Shown: one piece after another, positions 50,151 to 62,894 of the stretch | Layout of the letters: every line of letters begins with the position of its first letter | Position numbering within the stretch: position 1 is the stretch's first letter | Source: Styela clava | Lineage: Eukaryota > Chordata > Ascidiacea > Stolidobranchia > Styelidae | Reading direction: 5' to 3' | Length of the DNA stretch: 64,000 nt | Assembly: GCF_964204865.1 (NCBI RefSeq) | Contig: NC_135261.1 | Span: forward strand, 16,244,001-16,308,000 | The notes under the pieces: generated by a model | Database searches by the model: none | Told to the model about the DNA's origin: nothing | The model's input: the letters and a program-made list of their open reading frames with translations, nothing else | Position numbers and translations under genes: made by a program

Positions 50151-52659
50151 TCTGTGTCGTAAGGTGAGATTGTCATGTCAATGTAGGTAGACATTTTTGT
50201 ATTAAGCATTTTGTGTTAAAACGTTTTTTTCTGTAACTTCTGAGTTTTGGATTTGCTCAGTTGCAAAACCTTTTGTAACTAATACAAATTTCGGTCGTAA
50301 ATTCGAATAAATCATGATGTATTAATGGTAGTTGAATTTCAATGTTGTATGACAATACAGTATTCAAATTCTAATATTTTGTATGGCGATAGGTTGCAGG
50401 GAGGGAGAAATCGGACTTACGCTAAGGGTATTTAGTGATGATTGAATTAATATTAGTTTAAAATCACACTGGTATATATATGAAATAAAAGTCAAGTATG
50501 CGAGTTTTTTGCTGTAGAAAGTGACGACTTTAACAACTATAGAGCATATGTATATGCAAGCGAAAACTTTTGCGGAAAAAATTATTTGCATGAGGTACTT
50601 CGTATTATCATTTCATGCTCTCGAACTATCTTCAATTGCTTCATTTCATGTGGATTTAATCCTTGGATATATTTGCTATATTATACATTAAAGTCTATAA
50701 TCTAATTGTTCAATGTGCAACAATGACCATGTTTTATTGTGAGTGAAAAACTTGTGAAAACTTATGTTTCGTTTCAATTTTGTTTTGAAGAAAAAATGTT
50801 GTTTCGATTTCACCAATGTTTCGTAACTGCCCAACCCTGATGCTCACAATGGTGCCAACAATATGTACTTCTTTAAACTTTCCACCCAAACAAAATTCAG
50901 CATTATCCTTCATTGAAAGGCTTCTTTTTGATCATTTTTGATCACAATAACAAAAAAACCTTACGCTTTTCCATTTATATAAATATATTTCACACTATAC
51001 ACGGGCAACATAGAATACATTTAAGTCTATCGTTGTCATTACAATTAGGCAATAGTTTCATAATAATTTAAAAGCTTAGAATCTGAATTTTTCAATCGAG
51101 TCCCACCGGTAAAGCAATTCACATCATTACCCACTAGACGCGCATCGTTAAGGTAAAGCGGAAGAGCACTGCCTTCGATTTTGCTGAAAAAATCGACGCT
51201 CAGGCGTGGCGGAGGTGACAAACATAATAAAATAGAACGTATTCTTTTCGAATTAAACCAAGAGCAAAATATTTGTAAATATAGGGCCTCATAATACACA
51301 GATAAAACTTGAAAAAAAAAAAAAAAAAACTTCTAGCGGCATCATCCATCATCAAGTGCTGAAAAATAAACTTAAAATCGATTGGTGCATTAGTGACGGT
51401 GAAGAAAATTTAAATCAACAATCACCCTCACAACAACAGCGACAACAACAACAATTAAATAAACGATCTATACGTCTACTCCTTGCCCAAGAAAATAGAT
51501 AATAAATGATTTAAAGTATGTCTAACGTGAACATCAGTATTGATGCCCAATATTCTAGTTTACATGTATATCATTTTTGCTGATGCATTTGGGTCAAATT
51601 CACTTTAAATTTCAATATTCCAAATAAGTAAAAAGACGATCTGATATTGGGTTTATTTTATACATTAGCTGGAAATACTGAAGCTTAACAGAGGATATAT
51701 GGTCGGAATTAGAACTTTAGTCAACAACGAACTGGTCTATATTCAACGGCTTATGTAGAATATTTATTATCTGAATAAAATACAATGTCGCATTATTGCT
51801 TGGAGATATAATTTGATATTTCACATTAAAACACTACAGCTGCGATTCGTGGGAATAAAAGATACCGATTGCATTCGCCAGCACAGTTAGTAGTTAATAT
51901 TAGATATACAAAAAGTATTTGGATGTGTACGAAGAAGTACGATAAATTTTATTGTCATGTGTTATACTGTTGTCTGTTGCTTTGGTAACTCTTTGGAGGG
52001 TGTATCAACGTCCGTCGATCGTTGTATCGTTGTTTCTTTCTGGAAAAGCAGTCTGAGAACTTTTTTTGTTTCTGCTCTCATGGCACTGTGTAAAAATATT
52101 AAATGAAGTGAAATATATGCAAACTACATCTTGGTAAATTAATTATCATTGGTAGCAGTCCAACCCTCCCCAGCGATTATTTATTATAGCCTTCTTATAG
52201 ACATAGTTACAACGCGTAACTTTTTCAAAGACAGCTTAAGCTTAATGCCTTAATGAATTCGAAATGTATATCAATGCGTAATATTACCTGGATGCTAGAT
52301 TGTAGAAAATAGGATTGAGACATTCCGAGATTCTCACGAGCATGTGTGCCGCCATAGAATGCTGCCATAATAATCTACCATGATATCCTTGCCCCTGAAG
52401 TCTTGGCCACGAGACAACCATTATTCGATATACTAAAAAAATGTTAATGTTGTTAAAATATGCTACAGGTAGTATGTAGTATTTTACTATAATGATTCGC
52501 TAAAAGCAAGATGAAGCGCACTCACTCAAAAGCAAACGAAATTCACCTCTGCTGGGTCACTGTAAAAGTAAATAATGGCTTCTCCCATTTTGGTCCAATA
52601 TTATGTTGTTGTTTTTCTTGTTTATTGACACGTTTTTAAAAAGTCGCTTTCCTCTTTGA

Positions 52660-52750
52660 TTACTGGACCAATTGCTTTGAAATTTTCAGTAGTGAAAGAT
52701 TTTTTTGTCAGAATGCTATTGCTTTTACTTATTTCAAAAATTTCTGTGGA
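52660..52750. repeat. dispersed repeat, copy 2
   Basis: 'gattactggaccaattgctttgaaattttcagtagtgaaagat' matches the repeat at 23548. Located in intron 7 of GPCR copy 2. Confidence 0.55.
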
Positions 52751-52959
52751 CCTCAAGTGATTCCTTTTTTTATGTGTCAGAATAAAAAATAGCGACCCCT
52801 TGTGACGTGTCCATATATTTGAGCATAGCTATCTTGTTGTATTTTATTCTGTCATTCGAAACCGATTTTGAAGTACATTTTACATCAAGTTTCAAGGTTG
52901 CGTTTGCTTTTGATAACATTGTGTTGGACAGTTTTGGAGTTTCAGTAAATGAGTTAAAC

Positions 52960-53790
52960 CAGTGCTTTCTAACCGCCGGTCCGATAAGCGTTTATGCCGG
53001 TCCGCGAGAAATTTCGTTTTGTTGTTTTTCTGCCGTCTCAATCTCTTTACCAAAGACGAAGTAACGTTGGTTTATTAAGCAAATTCTCTTCCAAGGTCAT
53101 ATTGCTGTTTGATAAGTGCGGTACTAATGGCCCGGCGACGTCTTGGCGCCGAGTAATCACACTTTTCGCTTTTTCGGTTCCTATTCATCACGAAAGCGCT
53201 CCGTCGAAGCTCGAAAGATATAGAAACCTGAGAATCAGCATGCGTGCTTTTCCGCTCTGCTTTTCTTGATTAATATTACCACCCAAATAAAATGTTATGA
53301 ATATTAGTATGTTTAAACTAGAAAACGGTCAAGAACAGTATAATATTCCAGAGCTTCGCCTCGACATCCAGCAAGATATGAACTTGTTGCGACCCTTCAG
53401 GTGGTTACGAAACGCGCAACAAAAGCCTGGGCCGCTGAAATCTTTTCCATGTGATGCACAGCAGGATTTTGAGCCTGGTGCCAAGTACGTAACGACTTTA
53501 TCATTGTAATATGAATTCATTTTGTTTGCGGCGTCGATCAATTGCAGAGAGATAAATATGATGAACCCGATTAAACATCTACTTTACAGTCCAGATTTGA
53601 AAAAGAATCACTGTAACAATTCTCGAGCTCTCTTGATAACAAATACCCATCGCTAAGTAATCGAGCAATCAAACTGTTGTCCGAATTTTCAACCAGTTAC
53701 TTATACGAAAAAACTTTTTCAGCACTAGCTTCAATTAAAACGAACGAATTTTGATGCCTTGTTTGCAATACTGTAATGGAAACGAATCCA
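52960..53790 (+). mobile_element. decayed hAT (ZBED5-like) element
   Basis: Begins CAGTGCTTTCTAACCGCCGGTCCG, a hAT-type left end. Near 53675-53750 the plus strand encodes LSEFSTSYLYEKTFSALASIK, which matches the hAT dimerisation motif seen in ZBED5-like transposases (FSTTYLCE.gFS.L..IK). Intervening frames are broken, and the right end is not clear. It lies inside an intron of GPCR copy 2 but on the other strand. Confidence 0.65.
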
Positions 53791-56700
53791 CTGATTTAAA
53801 CGGTGGTTAATCTACCACACACGAACCTTTTTAGAAAAAAACGATAAAAATAACAAGTTTTAAAAATTTGGCAACATATTTTTAAAAGAAACGGATGAAA
53901 ATAAGCCTAGCAAATCTATAGTTCATATTTATTTATATATAGGATGATCATTTTTTCTTACCTATATCAGGCAAGTATCCAATCAGAAATGAAGCAAGAA
54001 TTAATGAAAGTTGTAATAGAGCGAAATTCTCTTTTTTGACATCAGTGTTCGATCTGGTATCTGTCAAAAGAAAATATAACAAATACTCAATATAACGACT
54101 ATCTCAAAAAAGTAAAATAATGCTTCCTAAAATCGAAAATCACACAAAACCTACATGTGAAAGTATAATTCTGCTTGTTTGAGCGAGGACACGCTCTAAT
54201 ATAAAAGTGGACATTTTTTGATTAGGTTTACTGTGACCGGTCACTGACGTGCGCGTGTACCCGTGAACTCACAACAAAGAAAAATGTTGCTCGTATTTCC
54301 CCGCGCTATTCAACTAACGCTGGTTACGAGCCTTTTAATGTTAAACAGTCATAATAAAATTTGCAATAGCTTGCTCCATCATGGCTTATTATAAATATTG
54401 ACCGTAATTGGGGCCTGTTTCTATAGGACTACTCTGTTATTGCATTTTTAAGTCCCCACAGTTGAATAATTCTTTACCTTTTATACTTTTTCTCCTTGTG
54501 GCTACCAGGATTACGAGATAAAATGTAAGCAGAGCAACGGCACATATTGGAAAGTACAGAAGTATCGGAAATGCGATAAACATACATCGCCGTACGTGAA
54601 TTAGCCTGAAATCAAGCAAATGTAATATTTTGTGTATTTGTATACATACTACACGGTAATTTAGAATTCGTCCATGAATATTTATAATAAATCGAACGTA
54701 ATCACAACCTTAATGCTGAGAAGAAATTAACAAAATTTCTCTGGTCTGTTTATCGTGAATATGTTCGAACTTTTCGGGAAACCTATAATTAAAAATTGGT
54801 AATAGGTTTTTATTGCGGTAAACCTGATCTGAGCTACTTTTTATGTAGTATAACAATCCAAACCATGAAATAAGAGCTAAAAATTTGTTTCATTGAATTG
54901 AATCATCACCTTCATTGAATTCAGAAAAAAAACGCAGAAAAGCGCAACGGAACCAAGTCAATACCATTTTCTTTTTGTCTCATGTGTCAGAAATAGTTTA
55001 AGAATGTATATATATCAACTATTAAAGGATTTATAATATAGATGATACTAACTTTGCAAATGGAGAAGTACAAGCATTTATAAATGTATTTAAATTCGAT
55101 GGAAGTACCGTAGGAAACCAAAAGTAGAAGACAAAGTTTGCTAAAAACGTCTCCACCCAAATTCCCAATGCAAGTATCTAAAGGAGATAAAACAGAAAAA
55201 ATTATTTTCTTCCAAACATGCTTTCAAGTTGAGGATTTAAAACTAATGAAGCAAGAGGTTTACCTTCACTATATAAGGTGTGATCTTTTTCAGTCGATGG
55301 GGAAATTTTATTCCGATTATTCGTAAGATTACAAACACCAAAATATGTTGAATGGTCACGTTGCTCGTCCAAAAATCAACAGCTAGTGTTGTCTGAAATT
55401 TGATATTTATAAGTTATACTGTTCAAAAAAGTACAAATGGTTTGAAAAGAAAAATTACGTTATGGTCTACCATAAATGTAAAACAAATTTAACGTATGAG
55501 CTACAATATCTTACAGAAGAAAACTGGAAGAGAATATTTGAAGTATCCAAAGGTTCGACGATACAGCACAAATGGACTGTAGCATGCTGATAAAAAATCA
55601 GAAACACAGAGACTCATCAACATAATGTTAAATGGAGATCTGAATTGAAAACAATTAGAACAATGAACTTGAAATCAAATATCGGGATTACGTTTCGTAT
55701 TATAAAAGTATTTGGGATTAGCAGTTTTGCAGGCAAATCGAGCTGTATGCTTTCGCTTGTAGAAAACGTTGTTCCAATTAAGCAGATATAATCTACGTTC
55801 ACCTTCGCCAGCCAAGTATGCCAGCGTTCGGTCAAATATTTGTTTCATTAACTTGTATATGTAAATATGTATATAAAATCATATGCTTTAGGACTCTTAT
55901 GAAAGTCTTTCGTGTTATTAAGAGAAGCAAAATATAATAATATTACTTTTTCAACTTATCTGATCCAGCAATTACAAAGAATGGCACAGCATTTGCAAAA
56001 ATTCCAAACACCGAAAACAAGCCAACGAATACAAGATTATTCCTTCAGAATATGTGAAAAGTTGTTTATCCAGATTTCCTCTAAAATAATAAATATATAT
56101 ATTAATCCATTTCGTTTCAAACGCCCACTTGAGCAAGATGAATTAAATCAAGCGTCGGGCGAACGATTGTGATACAAAAATAATTAAATTATATACAATT
56201 TAATGTCCATGTTGCTAATTTAATTGCGGTGAAAACGTATATTTATAGACACAAAGATCAAAAACGTATAAAGATAGGAAATTATTCATTATGGAGACGT
56301 CTTGGAAACAGAGTGAACTGCTCAGATTTGTATTCTCGTGGTTGGTATTGTACTTAGATACCAAGTTAAAGAAACGGAACATTTACTAAATATAATATAG
56401 TTCGTGGACCTCAAAGTACAATCCTTGTTAGAAAATCACTTACGTTATGTTAGCTCTCTCAGTTGTAAAATTATCCGAGATTGTTGTCTTTTTGTCATCC
56501 CAGTAACTAATAGAAACATTCTCCATCGTTTTTTTATTGTTGTCAGTTTCCGCTCTTCACAAATTTACTTTATTACAACACAGTAAAAATAAAACATTAG
56601 AACATTACAAAAATGCTAGAAGTGAGAGTCGTTAAATAACTGAAGAAATATTTGTTGTGGGGTTTAAATATATAGGATGTTATGAAATAGGCAAGTAAAG

Positions 56701-57009
56701 GTAATTGCAATCAATTTAATTTGATGCTTAGTTAATATATATATATATATTGATTTAGGGTTATGGAATACCAAGCTGTAAATGAATTTTAAAATGCCGT
56801 ATATATAATTACCGAGATTTACTATCAATGATTATTTCAATTTAATTTCAATAATACCTAATTATACGACAAAGCTTTCACGATACTAACAAAATTTGGA
56901 TACGATTGGAGATTATATATGCAATACCTTCAAGTAAATATAATAATAACATTGACATGCTACTTTAATTCGGTAATCAGTAGTTTATTTCAGGTAACAC
57001 ATATTCAAT

Positions 57010-57075
57010 TTATTGATGGATTTACGCCATAGTTGACATTTCTATGATAACAGGATGTGAACAAATAATAAAACA
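57010..57075 (+). pseudogene. remnant of UNC-50 last exon end
   Basis: 'tttctatgataacaggatgtgaac' matches the final codons and stop of UNC-50 ('ggttctatgagaacagggtgtgaac' at 42811-42836). The homology then continues for over 350 bp into UNC-50 3' flanking DNA. Upstream coding sequence is not recognisable. It marks the left edge of tandem unit 3. Confidence 0.55.
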
Positions 57076-57714
57076 AAATGATTTTGGCCACACTATCCTA
57101 TCAAATGTGCAACGATGCACCAAAATCCAGCAAGTGAAAGTCTCCATTTCACTCTACTGAGTTATATAAACCAAAGATGAATATCAAAACTACATTTAAT
57201 ATTCCTCTCTAGTTAGCTGTTATATATTTCATCTTTTGGTGAAGTAATTTTGTTTTGGCAAGTATGTGAATCCTGCTATCATTAATAATCTTGCTATAAA
57301 CGTTCCGAGCATTTTCTAAGCATAATAGCTGGGTGTACTATATAGGCTGCTATCACGGAAAGATTTATGTTATGAAATGTGGTCAAACCATGATACGCTA
57401 GCATAATATGCATGCCTATGTTCATAATTCATTGCTGTTGCGCTTATTTTTTGTATGACTCTGAAATATTCTTTTCATTTTTCAGCGTCTTATAAAACTT
57501 TATTTATTGTAATTATTGGAAAATGTCTACAGTTTTGCAAATATTCCGGTTAGAGGTGATAGCAATGTGTATATATATAAATAGAATTTCATTCAGACCC
57601 CATAGTCAGAATAACAGAAGATAAAATGGTTGACAATTTGGGGCCAAACGGTTGCTGGATAACACATCTAACAAAGAATTAGGGTGTTTAATGTACTGAC
57701 AAAAGGTAAAGACG

Positions 57715-57855
57715 GTGGCGCAATATTCTCGGCGTTCACGAGTGCACTGAAACAAATAAGTGGCTAATGTAACCGGACGATTGGCAGTGGTACCGGTACC
57801 CCATAAGGTTGAACCGTCGTATCGACCTTTCTCTCCCCGGGATAAGTATGAAAAT
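57715..57855 (+). mobile_element. SINE fragment
   Basis: 'cactgaaacaaataagtggctaa', 'gtaaccggacgattggcagtgg' and 'ggttgaaccgtcgtatcgacctttctctccccgggataagtatg' match the SINE body. Counterpart of 43455-43585 in unit 1. Confidence 0.55.
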
Positions 57856-57901
57856 CGTATATTCTGTGTCGTAAGGTTAGATTGTCAATGAAGACATTTT
57901 T

Positions 57902-58007
57902 GGGACCTCCTGAAGTATGCGTATCAAGATGGCGCACAACCTGAACTCAGGTTGTGGACCAGGTTCAGGTTACGCGACATCTTGGTGCGCATACTTCAGG
58001 AGTACCC
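57902..58007. repeat. palindromic MITE, family B relative
   Basis: A 106-bp near-perfect fold-back. The arm 'ctcctgaagtatgcgtatcaagatggcgcac' is mirrored by 'gcgacatcttggtgcgcatacttcaggag' with 'ttcaggttgtggaccaggttcagg' between. Its start resembles the ends of the 32389 family. Confidence 0.75.
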
Positions 58008-59164
58008 ATTTTTGTACTAGGCCTCAATTTGAGTTTTGGCAACTTTCGGAATTTCTAACCTTTGTATTTGCCATAGTTATTGTAATTTTTTTATACCATT
58101 TCGGAGTTTGAAATAATTTACCTGTTGAGATGAATTCGAAGATAATGACGATGCGGTACGTCATGGGCATGGGATGGTAGGCTACCTTATAAATTACTGT
58201 GTTTGTGTTGTTTTCATTCAATATTTCCTCCGCTTGAACTGCTTCATTCCCCCCACAAATATTGAACACTTTTATACAAATCCTCAGTCTGCTTATTCTA
58301 CTCGGTCCAGCGCCTTTGTATAAAATGCTATAGCCTATATAACCTGCTCAAATTACCACGGGACAGATGACCCGCGGATTCTAGTAAAACGTTTTTATCT
58401 GTAACTTTGAGTTTTGGATTTGCTCAGTTGCAAAACCTTTTGTAACTAATACAAATTTCGGTCGTAAACTCGAATAAGTCCTGATGTATTAAATGGTAGT
58501 TGAATTTCAGATGGTCAAAAATTGCAATGTTGTAAGAAAATACAGTATTCAAATTCTACTATTTTGCATGGCGATGGGACGAAGAGAGGGAGACATCGGA
58601 ATTACGCCAAAGGTATAATATTGCTGAAATCGAACTGTTTAGTGATGATTGAATTAATAGTAGTTTAAAATCACACTGGTATATATATAAAATAAAAGTC
58701 AAGTATGCCTGCTTTTTTGCTGTAAAAAGTGACGACTTTAACAACTAAAGCATATGTACGAGTAGTGAAGAAGCATAGGGGTTAGGTATATGGAAACCAC
58801 TGACGTGACCTTATGACGTAAGAATGTCTTACTACTGTCGCGTACTTCGACTGGGTGCAGCTAGCTAAGCGAAAATGGAATTTAACTCGGATTGGTATCA
58901 ATATGTTGTTCTTCATGAATTGGAAATTGAATTGGAAACCTATGGTGATACTGAAAATGAGACGATATATATATATATTTATATATATACACATATTCTA
59001 GTATAATGGGTAAATAATAATTTTGCACCGTAATCTGTGAAATTGCGATTTTATGATAATCAGTAGGCTACCTAACTAATAGAGTTTAATGCTTTTAGGG
59101 CCAAAGCAACAAGCAATGAATGTAGTTAACTTGATAGTTCATGGATTTTCTGCATCGGTAAAGT

Positions 59165-59519
59165 CAGGGGTGGACAACTTCTCTAGTCGGCGGGCCAGAT
59201 GTGAAAAAATGAAGTTCTCGGCGGGCCGGATTATTACAAAAATACTTCGGTATCCAATATTCATTAAATGCTAAACACTCTTAGTCAACTTTACGTTTCT
59301 TGGGATATTCCATGGTTAATAAAACTTAATATAAAATCTAATTTCTAAAAATCTATTTATATTTAGAATATAAATATAACTGATATCAGCAGTGGGGAAT
59401 GTTTACAACGCTCTCTGCTTTGACCTTATATTGTTTGTTTAACAAGTGTGCTAGGGCAATTGTTTATTTCACCAGCTCGCATGGGACCCGGCCCGCGGGC
59501 CGTATGTTGCCCACCCATG
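59165..59519. mobile_element. hAT MITE
   Basis: 355 bp with ends CAGGGGTGGACAAC and GTTGCCCACCCATG, GC-rich 'cggcgggcc' blocks near both ends, and flanks GGTAAAGT (59157-59164) and GGTTAAGT (59520-59527), an 8-bp duplication with one mismatch. Inserted in tandem unit 3. Confidence 0.8.
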
Positions 59520-60504
59520 GGTTAAGTATTTTGAATAAAAACAATGGTTTCGAAAATGTAGACCGATTTAAAAACACTCATTGAAAATACCATCGTCGAA
59601 ATAGGCACCAAATATTTTCAATGTTCAATTAAATTATTATACCCATCTTATAGTAAACAACATTTGAGCTAAAAGGTTGGATTGATATACCTACCGTTGA
59701 TTTATTATTCCTCTTTTAATGGGCTACAGGTAACGAGTTTATCAGAAGGAGAAGTTTGGCTAATGATTTATGTTCAAATGTTGTAAATGAATGTCTTTCT
59801 CTCACGTTTCTCTAATTGTTAACCCGGTTTCTTTCACGAGTACGAGTAGAAGATTGTAAAATTTCACTTGTGCAGTCTTTATCTTATTATTCTAGTTTTA
59901 TTTGGTCACCTTTTGCCAACAAGCAAAAACTTTTGCGGAAAGAATAACTTACATGAAGTGCCTTGTATTATCATTTCATGCTCTCGAACTATCTTCAGTT
60001 GCTTCATTTCATGTGGATTTAATCCTTGAATATATTTGCTATTATACATTAAATTCTATAATCTAATTGCTCCATGTGTCATAATGGCCATGTTTTATTG
60101 TTAGTGAAAAACTTGTGAAAACTTATGTTTCGTTTCAATTTTGTTTTGAAGAAAAAATATTGTTTTGATTTCAGCAATGTTTCGTAACTGCCCAACCCTG
60201 ATGATCACAATGGTGCCAACAATATGAACTTCTTTGAACTTTCCACCCAACCAAAATTCAGCTGTATCCCTCATTGAAAAGCTTCTTTGTGATTATTTTT
60301 TATCACAATAACATAAAAACCTTACGCGTTTTCATTTTTTAAAAATATATTTCACACTATACACGGGCAACATAGAATACATTTAAGTCTATCGTGGTCA
60401 TTAATCAGGCAATAGTTTCATTTTAGATTTTGAAAACGCACAAAAACACGATAGCAATACTCAAATACATGAATACAACGACCCAGTGGTTAGTCAATCG
60501 TTTT

Positions 60505-62448
60505 CTAATAATTTAAAGGCTTAGAATCCGAATTTTGTAATCGAGTCCCACCGCTAAGGCAATTCAATTCATTACCCACTAGACGCTCATCGTTAAGGTA
60601 AAGCGAAAGAGCACTGACTTCGATTTTGCTGAAAAGATCGACGCACAGGCGTGGCGAAGGAGATCAAACATAATAAAATAAAACGTATTCTTTTCGAATT
60701 AAACAAACAGCAAACTATTTACTAAATATAGGGCCCCATAATACACAGATAAAATTTGAAAAAATAATAAAAACAACTTCTAGCGGCATCATCCATTATC
60801 GAGTGCTGGAAAATAAACTTAAAATCGATTGGTGCATTAGTGACGTTAAAAAAATTACTTAACAACAATCACCCTCACAACAACAGCGACAACAACAACA
60901 ATTTAACAAAACGATCTATAGGTCTACTCCTTGCCCAAACAATGGTTTATAAATGATTTGAAGTATGTCTAACGTGAACATTCTCTAAATTGATTAAATG
61001 AATGATGCTCAATATTCTAATTTACATGTATATATATAATTTTTGCTGATGCATTTGAGTTTAATTCACTTTAAATTTCAATATTCCGAACGAGAATATC
61101 GCTCAGAGACCGAAGACTTATCGATCGAAAGTTAGGGGATCCCCAAAACAGCGCTCCTACTCCATAGTGACACCTTGTGTCCCAACACAAATTAAATAAT
61201 AACTCGCTTATTATACTGCATAATTCATCCTAAATCAATAGGCTTCTGGTACGACATATTATGAATGCACATGCAAAATCTGGAGCAGATTCAATCTCGC
61301 TTTCGTGAGATATCGCGTGCATCTAACAGACAGACAAATACCTATCAACATACTTAGCGATCAAAATCGATAGGTAATAAGTACATAGATGAAACGATAT
61401 TGGGTTTATTACTTATCGATCTTTAGAGGTATTTGTCTGTCTTTCTGTTAGATGCACGCGATATCTCACGGGAGCGATTTTTTTATCTCACTCCAAATTT
61501 TGCATGTACATTCATCTTATCTCGGACCAGAAGCCTATTGATTTTGAATGAATTATGTCGTATAATTAGCGAGTTATCAATTAATTAGTGATGGGACACG
61601 CGGTGTCACTATAGAGTCATGGATCGAAACCACAGTTTCGATCGATAATCTTCGGTCTCCGACCGATATTATCGTTTTATACATTAGCGGCAAATAGTGA
61701 GGCTTAACAGAGGATATGTTGTCGGAATGAGAACTTTAGTCAACAACGGGGTGGACTATATTCGACAGCTAATGTAAAATATCCATTATATGAATAAAAT
61801 GCAATGTCACTATATTACTTTAAAGTATAATTTGATATCTCACATTAAAACACAGCAACTGCGATTCCTGGGAATTAAAATTACCGATTTCATCATCCAG
61901 CACAGTTAGTAATTAATTCTAGATAGGCAAAAAGTAATTGGATGTGTACGAAGCAGTACGATAAACTTTGTTGCCATGTGTTATACTGTTGTCTGCTGCT
62001 TTGATGACTCTTTGGTGTGTGTATTAACGTCCGCCGACCTTTGTATCGTTGTTTCTTCTTTTCGGAAAAGCCGTTTGAGAACTGTTCTTGTTTCTGCTCT
62101 CATGGCACTGTGTAAAATTATGAACTGAAGTGAAATATATGTAAACCATATCTTGGTAAATTAATTATTATTGGTAGCAGTCCAACCCTCCCCAGCGATT
62201 ATCTCTTATAAACTTTTCATAGACATAGTTACAATGCGTAACTTTTTTGAAGACAGCTTAATGCCTTAATGAATTTGAAATGTACATGAATGTGTAATAT
62301 TACCTGGATGCTAGATTGTAGAAAATAGGGTTGAGACATTCCGAGATTCTCAAAAGCATGTGTGCCGCCATGGAATGCTGCCATGGTACTCTACCGTGAT
62401 ATCCCTTTCCATAAAGTCTTGGCCACGAGATAGCCATTATTCGATATA
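60505..62448 (-). pseudogene. GPCR fragment, tandem copy 3
   Basis: Two exons are visible: exon 7 (62304-62448; TM7 with LLRISECLNPIFYN, open and with good splice sites) and the tail exon (60505-60689). In the tail the frame that fits exon 7 closes at 60593 after about 32 residues, because it differs by one nucleotide from copy 2. The homologous C-terminal residues (LVGNELNC...GGTRLQNSDSK) remain readable in another frame down to 60505. Exons 1-6 are not found before repeats and a retroelement take over at 62.6 kb. They may lie beyond the window or be lost. Called a pseudogene with caution. Confidence 0.65.
61090..61680. repeat. fold-back repeat, two inverted arms
   Basis: Left arm about 61097-61382 and right arm about 61415-61676 are inverted copies: 'gagaccgaagacttatcgatcgaaa' against 'tttcgatcgataatcttcggtctcc', and 'aacagacagacaaataccta' against the 'aggtatttgtctgtctttctgtt' side. 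The ~30 bp between them (gaaacgatattgggtttatt) matches ordinary unit DNA at 47760 and 51640. Confidence 0.75.
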
Positions 62449-62664
62449 CTAAAAAATGTTTTAAAGTTGTTAAAATGAGCTACAAGTAGTATGCGGTATT
62501 TTACTATAACGATTCGCGTAAAGAAAGATGAAGCGCACTCACTCATAAACAAAGGAAATTCACCTCTGCATAGTGTCTCTGTATATGATGTCTGAGCCGT
62601 CATTTTATTTATTGCTATTTATCGCCTTATTGTGGTGCTTTTTATTATTGCGCAAGTTTATATG

Positions 62665-62870
62665 GCGGTCGCGCCTTACTCGCTAATTATACGACATAAT
62701 TTAATCAATAGGCCTCTGGTCCGAGATATGATGAATGCACATGCAAAATTTGGAGCAGATTCAACCTCGCCTTCGTGAGATATCGCGTTCATCTAACAGA
62801 CAAACAAACAGACAGACAGACAAATACCTATCAACATACTTACCGATCTTAAGATCGATAGATAACAACC
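62665..62870. repeat. single arm of the fold-back repeat
   Basis: Matches one arm of 61090-61680: 'actcgctaattatacgacataat', 'gaatgcacatgcaaaatttggagcagattcaacctcg', 'cagacagacagacaaatacctatcaacatacttaccgatc'. The (cagacaga)n stretch resembles tails seen in retroposed repeats. It ends just before the retroelement at 62895. Confidence 0.65.
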
Positions 62871-62894
62871 CCGATCAGTGTTGAAAAATATTCT

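Larger units (their letters stand above)
51045..56080 (-). pseudogene. GPCR pseudogene, tandem copy 2
   Basis: Seven of eight receptor exons are present in order: exon 2 (55947-56080, TM1 FGIFAN), 3 (55510-55639, TM2 SLCVSDF), 4 (55264-55392, TM3 AVDFWTS with LRI at the DRY site), 5a (55053-55177, TM4), 5b (54478-54605, TM5), 6 (53962-54060, TM6 GYLPDI), 7 (52288-52432, TM7 NPIFY) and tail (51045-51243). Exon 1 was not found. Exon 2 has a 1-nt deletion between its first and second halves, and the exon 3 donor reads AT where copy 1 still has GT. All other exons are open with good splice signals, so inactivation looks recent. The single TM4-TM5 exon of the 3.8-kb gene is split by an intron here. 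Confidence 0.82.
42829..62560. repeat. three diverged tandem segmental copies
   Basis: Unit 1 is about 42829-50085, unit 2 about 50140-55560 and unit 3 about 57051-62560. Matching landmarks: 'atcaaaatccagcaa...tgaaagtc' (42892, 57120); 'ataaaagtcaagtatgc' (46210, 50488, 58692); 'atcatttcatgctctcgaact' (50608, 59970); the GPCR tail exon (47235, 51045, 60505); 'gtgttatactg' blocks (48039, 51959, 61977). Unit 2 lacks the portion next to UNC-50. The units differ by many substitutions and by inserted transposons. Confidence 0.75.

Noticed and set aside
56281-56586. Candidate exon 1 or another gene right of GPCR copy 2
   Set aside because: Short frames on the plus strand with no match to the receptor N terminus; nothing on the minus strand could be aligned with confidence.
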